DNA of 64,000 nucleotides from Monarcha castaneiventris obscurior. Lineage: Eukaryota > Chordata > Aves > Passeriformes > Monarchidae. Positions 1-22,419 of this stretch are shown in pieces (the stretch's first letter is position 1; each line of letters begins with the position of its first letter). Below the pieces are notes generated by a model. That model had not been told where the DNA came from, searched no databases, and saw only the letters and a list, made by a program, of their open reading frames with translations. The translations under genes were made by a program, and so were the position numbers. The DNA lies in assembly GCA_026261815.1 (NCBI GenBank), contig JAMPIT010000230.1:35734501-35798500 (forward strand), written 5' to 3'.

Positions 1-8516
<8,516 letters not shown>

Positions 8517-11500
8517 TGATAGGAGTCTTCTCCTTCTGATATTTTTTAATGTGTATGATGGTATATCATTTTAGGATGAAACATAAAACTTTCAAAGCAA
8601 TGATGAATTTTTAAACTTGACTCTTTTGATAGAAAGAATTTACATAACTGGCTAAAATTTGCTTGCATGCTGCCAGTATAGCTGAATGGATATGGATTTA
8701 TTTATCATAAGGTTGCATAATTTCCAGTAGCTATTCTTTTTAATTTGGATTTGTTTCTAATACGAAAGTGCTTATATTTAAGTTGCGCCCTTTGTAAGTA
8801 GCTGAAGATAATTAATCTTTCCTGTTGACCCATATAATTCACCAGGCATGTATGGCTGTCTGGACAAAAATATGCACTTATATCACTACCCCATATAAAT
8901 TGCTTCTGCAGGTGCAAGATACACTATTGTTATGAAGTTATAAGTAATTGCTTTACATCCGTTTTCTGGAAGAATGTGGGGATACAGCATCAAAGTCAAG
9001 AAACTGGAGTGACAGGGATTTACAGAAGTCCTTACAGATTCTTTTTATAAAGCTGTTTATAATGATACCAACCAGAAACACAGAACTGTATCAATAACAT
9101 GAAGGTGACAGATCATGACCATGATCAACTTGAAATGTCAAACATGAAAAATCTAGTGGTTAAAAAGATTGGAAAAACAGAAATGGGGTGGAATGTGGCA
9201 ATACAGAGCATCATCTATAACCAATAGTAATAATTGCTGAGGAGGATATCAAAATGGGGCTTTATTGGATGATCACAGGATTGTTGCAAACCACCTGCCT
9301 AATGCATTTATAAAAAAGGCAAGCATCCTTCTAAAATGCATCCTCTGGTCTGCAGAGAAAAGGAATTACCAATGTCAGATATAAGATGCTTGAAACACCT
9401 TATCTGGAAGACTGAGTGCAAATCTTAAGACACATATTCACTAACAGGAACAGAAACTGGGAAAAATTTATCCTGCTGAGCTCTTAATAGAATCAAATAA
9501 ATTGATGGGGCTGTCTTCCATGAAACAAAGTAAAAAGAGCTGAATTGTTCACCTTGCCCCTCTGGAGCATGTGTCTGCAAGAGCCCCATGAAAGGAGTTA
9601 TGAGATTGAAAATATTTACCTTCTTTCTGACGCATTTGTGAACAGATGAGTGTGCCACATTGGTCTATAATAGAAGAATATTGCATTAAAAGAGAGAGAA
9701 GTTGATGTGAATGCAAAGCACTTGGCATTCTGTAAATTGGACTTTCCCAGCCAGTAACCTAAAGATGGGTCAGTACAGCAGTATTAGAGATTGTCTAACT
9801 TTGTTTCCCGCTTTTAGTGTTACGGTTTAGAGAAGCCTTGAGGTCACTGAGAGGCCTTAGAGGGGTTGTACACCTTTGTGACTGCACAGTTGAAGATTTA
9901 GGCAACTGTTGTTACACAGCGAAGAAAGAATTTGAAACTTTATAACTGCTCCTTCAGTTAATTAAAGCTCTGGGCACACTGAGCTGGTGTCAGTCCTGTT
10001 CTGTTCTTCCCTCTGTCCTGTTCTTCCTGCCTCCCCCCAGCCCAGCTCACAGGCTGTACAAGGTCTGTTTTAGCACGCCCTATTTATTTACTTCTTTCCT
10101 GGGCTTAGTCTGTTTGTAGTAGCTGCCATGCAAGGGTTATGTTCAGTCCCCCAAAAAATTAAAATTATATTATTTAGGGGATAGAATGGCTGTATGGTCT
10201 ATAAAATAGAGCTTGAAGTTCTCTCAGAGAACTAAAACTTAACAACTAGGTCTGAAAGGCAGGTTACAGGGATGTCTTTTGTCATTCTCTCTGTTGAATC
10301 TGTTGAGTCTTGAGGCAGTGTATGCAGTAGGCATCCTTTTAAAATACAAGTTGAAGGTCCAGTTTGCTGTGTCACCACAAGGTGAAGTCTTTTCCAGTCT
10401 GCACTCAGTTGTGCTTGGTGACTGTGTTATTTTGAGGCATGAGTAATGCAGCTGTGCATTGCTTATTAATGAAATGTCAAGCGAAGAGGTGGTTCTTGTC
10501 CTGCTTCGTAATAGATTTTATTGTCTGCCTTTATCTGGATGCCAGTTGTCATTGTAAGGAATGTGTGCATATAAATCATTTGAAAATGTACTGCTTGATA
10601 AAGGATAAGAGAATTGATGATGCCATATTGTATTACTAAAAGGCCAGTATTTATGATGAGGGGAATTGTCATCTGTAGGAAAGTAATGAGTGCCTGTGCA
10701 CAGGGGACTAATGTCAGATATAACTGTGTCATAAGCATGTGTTGTACACATGGATTCTTATTCTATTCACTTCAGCCACAGTTCTAAATGACCCATCTTT
10801 TCAGTCCAGCTATATGACCTCTCAAACTGTTGCTATTTCATTACACCTATTTTCCAAACCCTATGAAACTCATTCATAAGTAAAATAGTTAGGGAAATCC
10901 CTTGATTAAAGCAGCATGGGAAGACCACTGCTTATCATAAGGTAGCTGCTGCCAGTCAGCATTGCTGAGAAAGGGTAGTTAAATATGTTCTCCCCAAGCT
11001 GATTTCTAGCAAAAGAAAGGTACTGAGTACGTGGAACATAACACATGGCCTCACAGTATGGTGCTATCTGTGTCACTGGGTGTTGGCATCTCTTCTACTT
11101 CACCACAGGATTTGGGATATTTTGTGCTATTCTCAGAATCTTGGGTTCTAGGGTTATGGGCACAGATCACCTTAGATTTTTTTGTAATTATATTCTGGTT
11201 TTTCTAACTCCTTATGGCTCTATAATCTTAAAAAACCTAGGGATAAAGTACAAGACTGTGAAATGTACTGAGAAGGACATAAAATGTATCCTGAGTGTTG
11301 GCAAGATTACCTCCCTGTAAGAACATAGCAGAAGAGGTCTAATTCACATTTTTCACTGTGATTGAATTCATAAATTACTCCTGAGATTTCTGTGGGCCAT
11401 TTTCATCCCTCATTCACTATGAAGTAAGGAAACATTTAAATGAGTACTGTCAAAATTGATCTTCCAAGAATGTGACTGCAAAAAACCTGGGAAGAAACAG

Positions 11501-11586
11501 AAACCGTATTTCCCAGATGCAATTACTTGACCCAGCCTGAGGTTCCAAAGGCAAATTCCCATGTCACATAACATAGTTACTGTTAA

Positions 11587-11616
11587 GGGGCCTAATCCAC
11601 AGGGGGCCTAATCCAC
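11587..11616. repeat. Tandem duplication, 16-bp period
   Basis: GGGGCCTAATCCAC occurs at 11587-11600 and again at 11603-11616, separated by AG. The two copies are identical, which suggests a recent or constrained duplication. No function is apparent. Confidence 0.7.
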
Positions 11617-14600
11617 GGTGTGTTAAAATCTGCAGAAAGATCCCTTCTCCTTCTCTATTCTCAGATATTGTGCACTCCGTTATCATGCATGTGTATGTCA
11701 CACATGGACCTTGAGGAGGGTAAAAAAATTTTTAAAATAAGAAAAGTACATTAAAAGTTCATTTTGGATACGAGTCTTTTATTTTTACTACCATCATTAA
11801 AATATATTTGTGGTGTAACCACTGTTTGATTTGTATTACACAAAGTTCTTTATATTTTCTGAGGGATCCAGATTGCTTCTATAAACACTGTTGATGCCTA
11901 TTCTGATCACTGGGCACCCTGTTGCATGCTGGAAAACATTAATTAAAATAAACAACAGAGACTACATTTGCACAAGAAATTAAGATGTTCTACCTATGTT
12001 TTGGTTTTTCTTTTTAACAAGTGTACAAAGTAATTTTCATTTGCTCTTCTAGATAGTTAATCTGCTTTTCTACTTTGCTTTTATCACATAAAAGAAAGTG
12101 AATCACTCATTCGGGTTTTGTTTTACAAAGAAAAAGTATCCATCCAAACTTTTACTTTTAGGTATTTCATCAGTTTTTTACTCCTTTGTAGCCTCCAACA
12201 ATCTTAAGGTTTTCAAGTTTTATCTCTATTTTCCACATTAATTCTACTGTGTGGTCCAGTTCACATTTCAAGTTTTGTATAACAGCACATCACTGTCATC
12301 AGGTTTCCCTTCCAGTCTGCACCAGCAAGTCTTTTCCCTATGGATCCATAGTTTTCTTTTTTGTCTGTCCTAACCTGTCAGTGTCTTTCCAAAGTTAAAC
12401 TATAAGCATAGTATCAAATTCAGTTACTCTTCACCGTCACAGAATATACCATGTGGCAAGTCAGAGTATAATTTGCTCTCACACTATTAATTTCTTCCCC
12501 TTTGAAGTCAGTCTGCTTCAGTATTTCAGCTTTGCACATGCCTTGAAACTGGACTCCAAATTTTTTGAGCCAGAGGTCATTGACCTTTCAGCTCTGCTTT
12601 CCTTATAAATCAGTGGCATTTGGCTTCACTCACAATTGCAGCACACTCATGCAGAGGAGGGAGTTGTTCTTCCCCCAAAAATTTTATCTGTGTGACCAAT
12701 TCAGCTTGAGTAGGAGTGATGGAGGGCCAGCCCAGCCTAACTCTGATTTAGCTCTACAACCAGAAAACAAGATTTTTAGAACAGCTCATCTAAAAACTGA
12801 CAAATTAGCTTTGGCTTTCTGGGAGGCTCTAATCAATTAAAAATATTTCCTTGCCTGCACTGTGAGGAAGCTGCTGTAGCCCTGCAGGAATGAGCTGAGC
12901 ACCTCGTTGGCTGAGTCAGCAGGACAGCGGGCAGGCTGCACAATTGCCATTCTCCTCTCGGCCACATCCACAGTGTCACGTTGGTTTTATGAGATGCCAG
13001 ATGAGAGGAAGGTATGGAACACACAAAGTGAGGCATAGATGTGGTCATGAGCTCATTTTCTGCTAAAGGCCAGATGCTGCTGAGGCTTCAGTCTCGGTCA
13101 CAAGGTGAGGTTTCACTTCAGCCCAAAAATGCAGCACCTCCCTTTTAGTGTAGTGGGCTGAAAAATAGACAAAGCTGTCCCCTGTTCAGAGCAGAAATGA
13201 ATAAAAATGCTTAGATGACCTGCCAAGGAAATAACCTTACATTTTTTCAGTGGCTCAATGACCCCCTCAACCTTTTTTAGAAATACCTTTGAGATTTCTT
13301 TTTCCTGCTAACTATCTTCCTTTCATCCTTAATGGATTCAGACAGTTCACCCCTTGGCTTTAACAGACGAAAGCTCTCTCTCTTGTGCTCCTTCTTTGGG
13401 GTATTGAATAGGATCTAGCTATGTACAGGTGTCTCTTATGGGGGGGAGGGGTGTATCTGTGGGTATACATGGAGGATTATATATTAATATGTTCACGCGT
13501 GTTTCAGTAGGGGGTATCACATCTTTTAGTCAGCCTGGTCTGACAGAAAGAATTTTAGCTCAATTCCTGTCCTTGGTCCATATAAGAAAACAGTGAATTC
13601 CCCAAGTATGCCAGGTTTTGATTTGAGATCCTTTAAAATTTAGCCAACACTACAAATTTAACACCTCAACTTTGTGTACACTACACAGCTGAAGGAAAGG
13701 CAATAATTTCATTATCCTGCATACTGTCCCTCTGGAGCAGGAAGCCTTGACAAATCAGGAGGCCATACCAGTCTTTCGTACAGGTGTTTGTAGAAAAATG
13801 AATGCTCTTCAAGAAAATTTGTCCCCCAGGAATTGTCAGTGCAGTCGTGTCTGCATTTTCATCAAGAATAATCTTTATTAATAACTTCAACTCTCATATT
13901 TGACTACGTTCAGTCTATTGCAGTGTCAATTCAATTTAGCTGTGGCTGATACAATATGGATATATCTATCATTATCCTAGTACTCTGCTAGCTTTATTTT
14001 TGAATTTGAGTGATTTATAAAATCTCTTAATCCCAACTCTACAATTAATCTTGCTAGGGACTTTAATCTCAGCTGACTGAAAAATGGTTCGTAGGACTTG
14101 AAAGCTGTAATATGCTAAATCACCTCTAAATCAAAATTAAAATAACAGAAAACTCTGTTTCCTCCATGTAAATCTCCCATGCCTGTCGTCTGTCTGAAAA
14201 ACCATTCTCAGCACTTGAAAGCCCGGATGGTTTCGATCAGCTGTTGGACTGCAAGGGGGGGCCTTTCCTTTTTAAATATAATGCACAATGTCTATAGAAT
14301 CTGATCTTAATGGCAATATTAAACATGTCTTCAGGTTTCTTTATACATAATTGTGATATAGCACTAATCTCAATGCTCTAAATATCCTTATGTGAAATTC
14401 TTCTCCTGTGGTAGGCACTTTCAACCTGTTCTGTAAGTTCAGCCTCATGTCTGAGGGGCAATTCTTTTTGTTCCTGGCTTCTACTCTACATATTCATACT
14501 TGTTTTCTATGTGATTGGCTGTTAAGGACACTTTTATCTGCAGTGTAATAGAAAAACAGTGCTTACAAGAGTAGATGCAAAAACATAAGCATTCCTTGGT

Positions 14601-15386
14601 ATTTCTAACCTAAACTGTTAAAATGAACCTTACAAGGCAGACACGCACTTTAAATTGCATATATCACTATCAATTTACACTTGAAGCTCTAAAACTCCTG
14701 AAGTACAGCCCATTTGATCAACCCCTTTTTACCATCTCTGCAACCCTGATGCAGGCAGGGCTTCAGTCTACCTCCTCTTGCCCCCCTTCCCAGATATTGC
14801 CATCGTAAGGGAAGCCTTCAAATGCAATGGTCTCCTGTCAGCCTTACCCCTTACATTCATTTGCCTCATCATACTTCCCTCGTAGCCTCTGTCACATCCC
14901 ATTAGCTCTCAGTGCTGTGCTGTGCTGCTCACAGCTTTTTTCAGCTGCCTGAAAAAATCCTCCTGCCCTCCCCATCCTCCTCCTGCTGATGGTGTGGCGG
15001 TGCCTCACCCGGCGCATTCCCACAGCACTGCCTCCCACGGCCCCTTTGCTGTGCCTCCGTGCTCCCTTGTTCTTCTCACCCAGCCTTTCTATTTGCATCT
15101 TCTTGCTGAGAGCAGCCCGGGAATCCTTCATCCATGACAATAAATGGAGTTGGCAGGTTTTCCCAGCAAGTGAAGTCTTTGGGTGTTTGCAGGCAGAAAT
15201 CGGACGCAGGGGAGTCTTGGAGAGGGAGAAATGGACAACCTACTACCAGCAGACCATTGTCAGAGCCAGCAGGGTCAGCCCAAATCCTGCTCTTCTCGGA
15301 GCAGCTCTTCCCAGGCATGTGAGCTGCAGAGTGCAGTTCTCATGCTTGCACCACCTGCAGTGAAACAGATTTTTCCATAGGTCGCA

Positions 15387-15542
15387 TCCCTGGTATGCCC
15401 CACCCCTGGAAGTGTTGAAGGCCAGGTTGGAAGGGGCTTTAAGTAACCTGGTTTAGTGGAGGTGTCCCTGCCCATTGCAGGAGGGTTGGAACTGGATGAT
15501 CTTTAAGGTCCCTTCCAACCCAAACCATTCTGTGAGTCTGTG
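15387..15542 (+). mobile_element. CR1 LINE fragment, 3' end, + orientation
   Basis: About 155 bp match the 3' untranslated end of avian CR1. From 5' to 3' these are CCACCCCTGGAAGTGTT, GGCCAGGTTGGA, GGGGCTTT, GGTTTAGTGGAGGTGTCCC, GGGTTGGAACTGGATGAT, CTTTAAGGTCCCTTCCAACC, and then the degenerate terminal octamers ATTCTGTG and AGTCTGTG. CR1 elements are typically cut off at the 5' end and show no target duplication, and this one lacks any ORF2 sequence. Its consensus differs from the two copies at 59-60 kb, so it belongs to another CR1 subfamily. It lies in the same orientation as UBE2E2. Confidence 0.92.
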
Positions 15543-18500
15543 ATGTCTTCAGGTGACGCTGAACCAGTGTGCAGTGGTACAGGGCTCTGGACAGGTCCAA
15601 ACCCAGGTGGCTGCTTAAGAAACTGTAATGTTTCTCAAAATGTCAGAATGAGAGTTTTAAAGTGGAGGACATAGATGTGAGCAGAAATATGTTAGGCTGA
15701 GGAGAGACTCAATAACTACATTTTATTGTGAAGAAATGCAAAATATGTATTTGATAAGGCAACGCCATGTAAATCTCTGAGATTTCCTTTAAATTCATTA
15801 ATCTGATAATTCTTCTAGTAATTGGCAAATTGAATTGCTGATGATTCTTCTAATGAATAGCCTCCTTATTCACTCTGTTTATAATACACTAATTTATATC
15901 AGTAGCTTCTACTGATTTATTTAGTCTTGATGTAAACAGCTCTATCCAACTAAACTCCTCCTGTTTTCCTTCACCAAGACTTAGGTGGTTTATAATTTCT
16001 TCCAATTTCCTATGAATACCCAGTACATGAAGCTCTTTAGGAGGGCCTGTAGAGGCATCTTATGGGGAATATCTTCTGCCTCACAGCAGTGGTTTTCATA
16101 CTGCTTGTCAAATATATTTTCAAAAGACAACTTGTCTTGTCTATTGGATATTTCAGGAGCTACATAATTCTGCTGTATCCAGCATGTTTTACTACTGCAT
16201 AAAATCCATGTGATCTAAAAATACATAATATGTCAATGTTGTTTCTTATCCTCTTTTACACACAGATAAACATACACAGATGTGAGAGGAAGAATTTTAT
16301 ACACATCATTACTATAAAATGAGAGCAGATGCACTGATCAGGACAAAAAACTGCTAGGTTTGGAGTCAGTCTGCGTAGGACTTCTCATGTAGGGAGTACC
16401 TGAATACCCAGAGGCTGTTGGAATTGGGTGAGGAAGAAAAGGCCCCTGTTTCTTAGAATAAAGTCTAGGAATAAAGTCTCATGCCTGGAGCACAATGCAG
16501 AAGCACTCTGGTGAACTGAGAGAGGTGTACACATAGTACAGTACACCCTGCATGCTTTAAACTTCGAAAGGGAGGATTTATTTTGTAAAAGTTAAATGGC
16601 CAGTAAATCTTAAAAAAACCCTCGCTTTGTATAAAAGGACTTTTTTGCTGACTTTCCATATGGAACTACTAATTGTAAGAAAGACTTGGCTGATTATATG
16701 AAAATCGTTTTATAAAAACTCATAGCAACTTTGTCAGAGAAATCTTTTGATGCTTGGCATATTACCATCTTGTTTCTATTCTGGACACCCCTAACCCAAA
16801 CAGTAATCCATTTCCCTTGTCCTCTCCTTCTCTTCATTTACAGAAAACTTTGTACCATTTAGTATTTTTTTTTATTTGCCCTCTTAAATACATCAAAGAT
16901 TATCAAGGTCCCTTTTTACTTTTTCTGCTGTTAAATCTGTGTGCAAAGTGGGTGCATTTATGTAATATAGATGCTTAGTGCTATGCTTATTCAATATTTT
17001 TTCCTCTGCAACAGTGTTCAATGAGACAATGTGAGTAGTTACTCAGCTTCATAATTACCATGAATATAATGAATAGTTACTTACATTGCGTATCAATTCA
17101 TTTTCAGTAATATTAAAGGTTAACTCATGTGGATGCTGTTATATCCATTTAAATTGTTACCACTTTTGGCTGCTGCTGTCTCACTGGTGCATTTTGCCAA
17201 AGAAGCACAGCACAGTTTGCATATCAGACTTTTCTGTAGGTCAAGCAAAAGTAATCACAGTTTATTATTTCCTGCTAATGCAGATACCATGTATTTTCCT
17301 TCAATAAAATAAATTATATCTGGTTTTTACCAACTAAATTTAGATGTAAGCTAGTGTTTTGAGAACTGGATGAAGCTCATTTCTTGGTGCAAACGTAAAA
17401 TGTATTCTTTAACAGTGAGCATCATACGGTCAGTCATTTATTACACACTTTTTGTGATAAACCATTAAGTATCTCGACAATTGTTCATGTGCATGCTACA
17501 AGTCTGTACTAACAAACTGGAAATGGTCCACCCTGTCTTAGAAAGGCAGCCTCAGTTCATAGATAAATGAAGTGCACTCTGTAAGAAATTAAAGGGTGCT
17601 AATTAATATAAAGGTTATTGCATGAACATTGTGTCATTCAGAACTGTATATATTTTTCATTTAGATTGTTTTTGAGTATTTTTCTCATATGACTAAAGAG
17701 TGTAGGCCGAATCTTGTTGTTATTTTCTCTATGTGAGCAGACAAATGTATTCCTCATAAAGTCTGACAAACTGAGATGGGAACAACTTACTCTCTCCTGA
17801 GCTCTATGATCATCATCATAAATGGCATCATATTTTTTTAATATATCTATAACCTTTTCTGTATGCATTACAACTTCTTCCACTTCAGGTAGTGCCACTG
17901 CAGTTTTATTAAAGCAGAACTCCTGGGGAATATTTGAGGAAGACAGAAATTTCATCTCAGGCAGGCATGCAGGATTCCATCCTTGGAAGAAATGAAAGGT
18001 CTTAAAAGGAACTTTCCAAAATCACGGGAATGAGAGCCCTGGGATCTCAGCTCTGCTTCCAGTGTTAGCTGAGCAAAAGGAGGTTGTTTTTATTTATTCT
18101 CCTGTTGGCTCTGGGAATCTTTCCTCTCCCTCTACACAGTCACCAGGCTCCAGTGACTGAGAAACAGGAGGTTAGGGTTTGAACCCAAAGAGGCTGACGA
18201 AAGCAAACCCTGAGGGCACGCTGTAACCCCTTGCATGTAATTTGTGAAACTGGGGAATCATTTCTTCCTCCTGATATGTTTTTGAAGAAGGTTGCAACTG
18301 AATTCAGCAGAGTCTGAAAGTGTGTGAGATGTTTGTGGGACAAGCCCTGCCAGAGCCGTGGTGCCTTTACATGCTTCTCCCTGAGTCCCATAGCAAAGGT
18401 TAAGCAATTCATGGATACCAGGAACCACAGTGACTGTTTGGTTTAGACTTTGATGCAAAAGAGAGATAGTAAGTTATTTTAAGACTACATCATGCTGCAA

Positions 18501-19446
18501 AACTGGTGTTTAAAATCAACCTGAGATACAGAAATTATTTATCTTGCCGTCAACCAGTTGCCTCCAATCACTCAACTGAAATCCACCTTCATTTCCTCTT
18601 TCCAGGTTTTATATTTATATTTTAAAACAGTCTTTTTTCAGTCCTAAAACTTACTCAGTGAACAGCCAGCCATAGCTTTACATGTTTGGCATTCAATAGC
18701 AGATAAACAGATGAGTTTATTATTGTTTATTGTTTACTTCCAAAACTGACTGAATATGAATTCCTTATCATTACCTTTTGGAAGCTTGTTTGTAGTACTC
18801 ACAGTTTTCAGAAGGTAGTCCCATTTTTCCCTATTTCCCATAATTCACGTTTTCCTGACCTGCACTTCTATTCAGCAAAGATTAGGTACACTCTTTAAAT
18901 TCCAGAATGAAAGAAAATAAATCCATAGAGAACACTTATTGTTCAGGAAAACCCATAAATTGCTTCTCTACCATTCAATTGTCTGAAGATAACTTTGCCT
19001 GTACACCCACACACTCCCTTGAGCCCCTGCATGGGATTGTTTAGGTGTTTTCATTAGGGGATAAATGGAATTAGAGTGCACCATTTAGAGGAAACATTTA
19101 AGTGACATCAAAGGTAAAAAAATGACCATAATAAAGAAAATACAGTTCCCCTGGAATGGTATTATCACATGGTTTCTCTATACACATATAATAGGAGGTC
19201 CCTGCATAACCTTATAATGTAGGTATGATAAGCACAACATCTAGGAAGTTATGTGTCAGCATTTCCCACATTATCAGCAATTTGAGGCAATACCTGGATG
19301 AGGAAAGCAATGTGTCATCCTATTTGTACTCTGCTGCCTTGGGGTAAGAACTCTGTTACCTGCTGCCTTCAGGCCACGATTTCCAGCGTATTAAAGCTGG
19401 CATTAACGTAGCTTCTTCTGCAATTCTAAACATTGTGACTCTTTTC

Positions 19447-19489
19447 ATTAATTAATTGAATTGATTTTTCAATATTAAAATTAATTAAT
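19447..19489. repeat. AT-rich nested inverted repeat (potential cruciform)
   Basis: ATTAATTAATT at 19447-19457 is the perfect reverse complement of AATTAATTAAT at 19479-19489. Inside the 21-bp spacer, ATTGA (19460-19464) pairs with TCAAT (19469-19473) around TTTT. The composition is almost pure A/T, so DNA unwinding or simple chance in AT-rich sequence are both reasonable explanations. Confidence 0.6.
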
Positions 19490-22206
19490 AAAAAATAATG
19501 TCTTGTCATTATAAAATAATTAATATGTTGATTGTTTAAATATTTAAAATGCCTCTGTCTTAGGCAGGCATTTTAAAGTGCACTGGCATGTTTGGCGAGT
19601 CGGTGGCATTGTCAGTGGTAAGCAGCAAGCCTTATCCTGCCTTTCTCAATGTTACAGGTTTAATATGTGCTCATAGTGAAAAAATGCTACATTTCAGGTC
19701 TAAGCATTTTCTAAAAACAGCCTTCCAACTGCACACAGGTGTAGTCCCACATACATTTATCCACCAGGTAGCCTGAGATGCCAGTAGAGTGTTGAACAGT
19801 TTATGAAAGACACAAACTACCTCCATTCATCTCAGTGGCTCTAAATCCTGCCAAATTCCCAGTGTCCTTGCTTCAGTGCTTCAGAAGCAGCTGAGGCAGT
19901 GGAATGTGTGGCAGTGCCTGTCCTCTCTTCTGGCAGCAAAACAGTAACACGTTAAAATACACGCTCAGATTGATGACCTTCTCTGAAGTAGGGTACAAGC
20001 TCAGACTGACCTGTCCATAAATATTTTAGAGGGTATTATCTAATGTGTGCAATGGATTCAGTGTTTCCCCAACATGCAGTGAGACCGCATGTATCTTATT
20101 CCTCAGTGTATTTAGATGCCACTGAATAAAGTCCTCAAATTTTTCGTTATGGAAGTGCAGGGAAGCACCTTTGTTGAGGTAAAATACTTAAGCATAAACT
20201 TTATTTCAACGGTGTACTGAAAAGTTAGCATACAATACTTACAATTAAGCAGCTGTTTGCCTGAGTCCTGGGACATCCTTCTAGAAAGCAGTCACTGATG
20301 CACTTCTGACTAGAGTATAGGAGTTCCTGGAGTTAACTTACCTGGGGAATTAATGAGCATCTACAATTCACAGGATGGTCCTCCTCACCATCTTCCTTTC
20401 TGGACGCTTCTGCGTTGGTGACCTTCCTTGTTCAAAATAGCTTCCCTTTGTAGACAAACATTTAATCTTATCATCAAATGATAATTATTTAAATAAATAG
20501 CTTTCTTGATCTCACAGAAGACTTCCTTCCCTCCAAATGCTGAATGCGCTTGGGCTTCTAATGAGGGGGAGAAAATAGATCATCTGGCTGCAGCATTTGA
20601 ATTAATTGAGATCATTGTGCCAGAAATATTTTAAATTCTCACAGAAGTCACAGAAGTGAAGCACTTAAGCTGGGAAACAATAATCGAAACCACAAGTGAA
20701 GGAGAAAAATTAAAGAACCTACAAATATGTGGGGTATGGAGTGGCAAACTGTCAGATTATCCTATTAATTAGCAATACCTTTAGATATAGATGCATTTAA
20801 AAACTGATGAACTTGCTTAGTTGGTACAGAACTCACTGGTGCATGACAATGGGCTCCAAAAGCATTTTTCCAGATTTATGTGGAAAAGTACTTACGAGAA
20901 AAAGTATTTCTTGTTGAATGCAATGTTTTAATACCATAAATCTACTACCTTTTGTTTCCATTATTTTGTCAGGGCTTCTTAATTTAATCCAAAGGGGCAG
21001 AACTTTCCAGTATGCTAGAGAATGATTTTTTAAATTATTTTATTAGAGAAGTAAACCGGGTACCGTATTATTTCACTCGTATTCTCTCTTCTGCTTGCTA
21101 AGTGGCCTGACAATCCCACTCAGATCACTGAGATCTCTGATATTGAAGAAAATCAGGAGAGGAGCACACCTGTCATGAGTCTGCATTACTCTCTAGACAC
21201 GGGTTTATCTGTGGTAGGGCAGGGATGGGTGTGTGAGCACTCCCAGCTTACATGAGCACTGTCCAAGCGGAGTGAAGAGCAGCAGCTTCCTCCCTGAGTC
21301 AGGGTGTGCTTTGCCTGCTCTTGTCTCCTGCCTGCCCAGCCCCTCTGCTGGCAGGGCTGCTGCTGGTGAGGTACATGTCTGAAATTCTGCGTCTTGATTT
21401 TAGATTTTATGAACATGTCTTTGAAACCGTCTGGTTGGACTTGTAATTTGGGTAGAACTGATGGACTCCATGAGGTGTTTTTTTCACATTGTCCCTTCTT
21501 ATCCAGTAGGCCCAGTATCCATTCTGAGCTATGAAGTGAACTTTCATAGCTGAGCTTCTTTTAAAATAAAAAGCCTGTGTCTTCAACTTGAAGAAGAAGG
21601 ACATTATTCTGGGCTAAAATAATCTCCTTGGTTTGTTACCTGCAGGATCACCTGGAAGACGATATAAAATTGATACTGAAATCATCAAAATAAACTACCA
21701 AAAAACCCCGAAAAGTTTTGTAAACAGGCCTACTGATAAAAACTTAAAATTTGGAAATAAAAGCATTTTATCTGAGCAGCCTTTCTCAAAAATATTTCAC
21801 TTTATTTTTTTCAGGAGTCACTGCTGTGATGCCTCCACATTTTTTTACAGCTTAATCTGTTGTGTCAAATGATGAACATATGAAGACAGTACAATAATCT
21901 GTCTTGCTCTGACTCCCTTCAAAGTGTGAAAGAGCTGTGGACCTGAGTTATGAACATTGTCCAGATCAGGGGCTGGAATATATCCATATATCAATAGATT
22001 GATGAGACTAAGGCTAGAGGAAGCTCAGAAAATGTGTCCCATTCTCAACCTGCACCAACCAGTTTCACTGCTGGCCGCAGATGCAAGAGGCAGAGTTGAT
22101 TTCCTTTATTTTGTCTTGCCCAGTCTTTAACCAGCAGTAGCAGAGTACTGTCATTTCAGCCTGGAAAGCAGAATGTTTGTTCCTATGATTTCTCATTGCT
22201 TAATGA

Positions 22207-22419
<213 letters not shown>

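Noticed and set aside
13440..13475. G-rich stretch considered as a G-quadruplex
   Set aside because: Only three separable runs of three or more G within a short distance, so it does not meet the four-tract rule.
14892..15475. Cluster of overlapping open frames on both strands near 15 kb
   Set aside because: GC-richer DNA beside and inside a CR1 tail; low-complexity Pro/Ser/His sequence without family resemblance.
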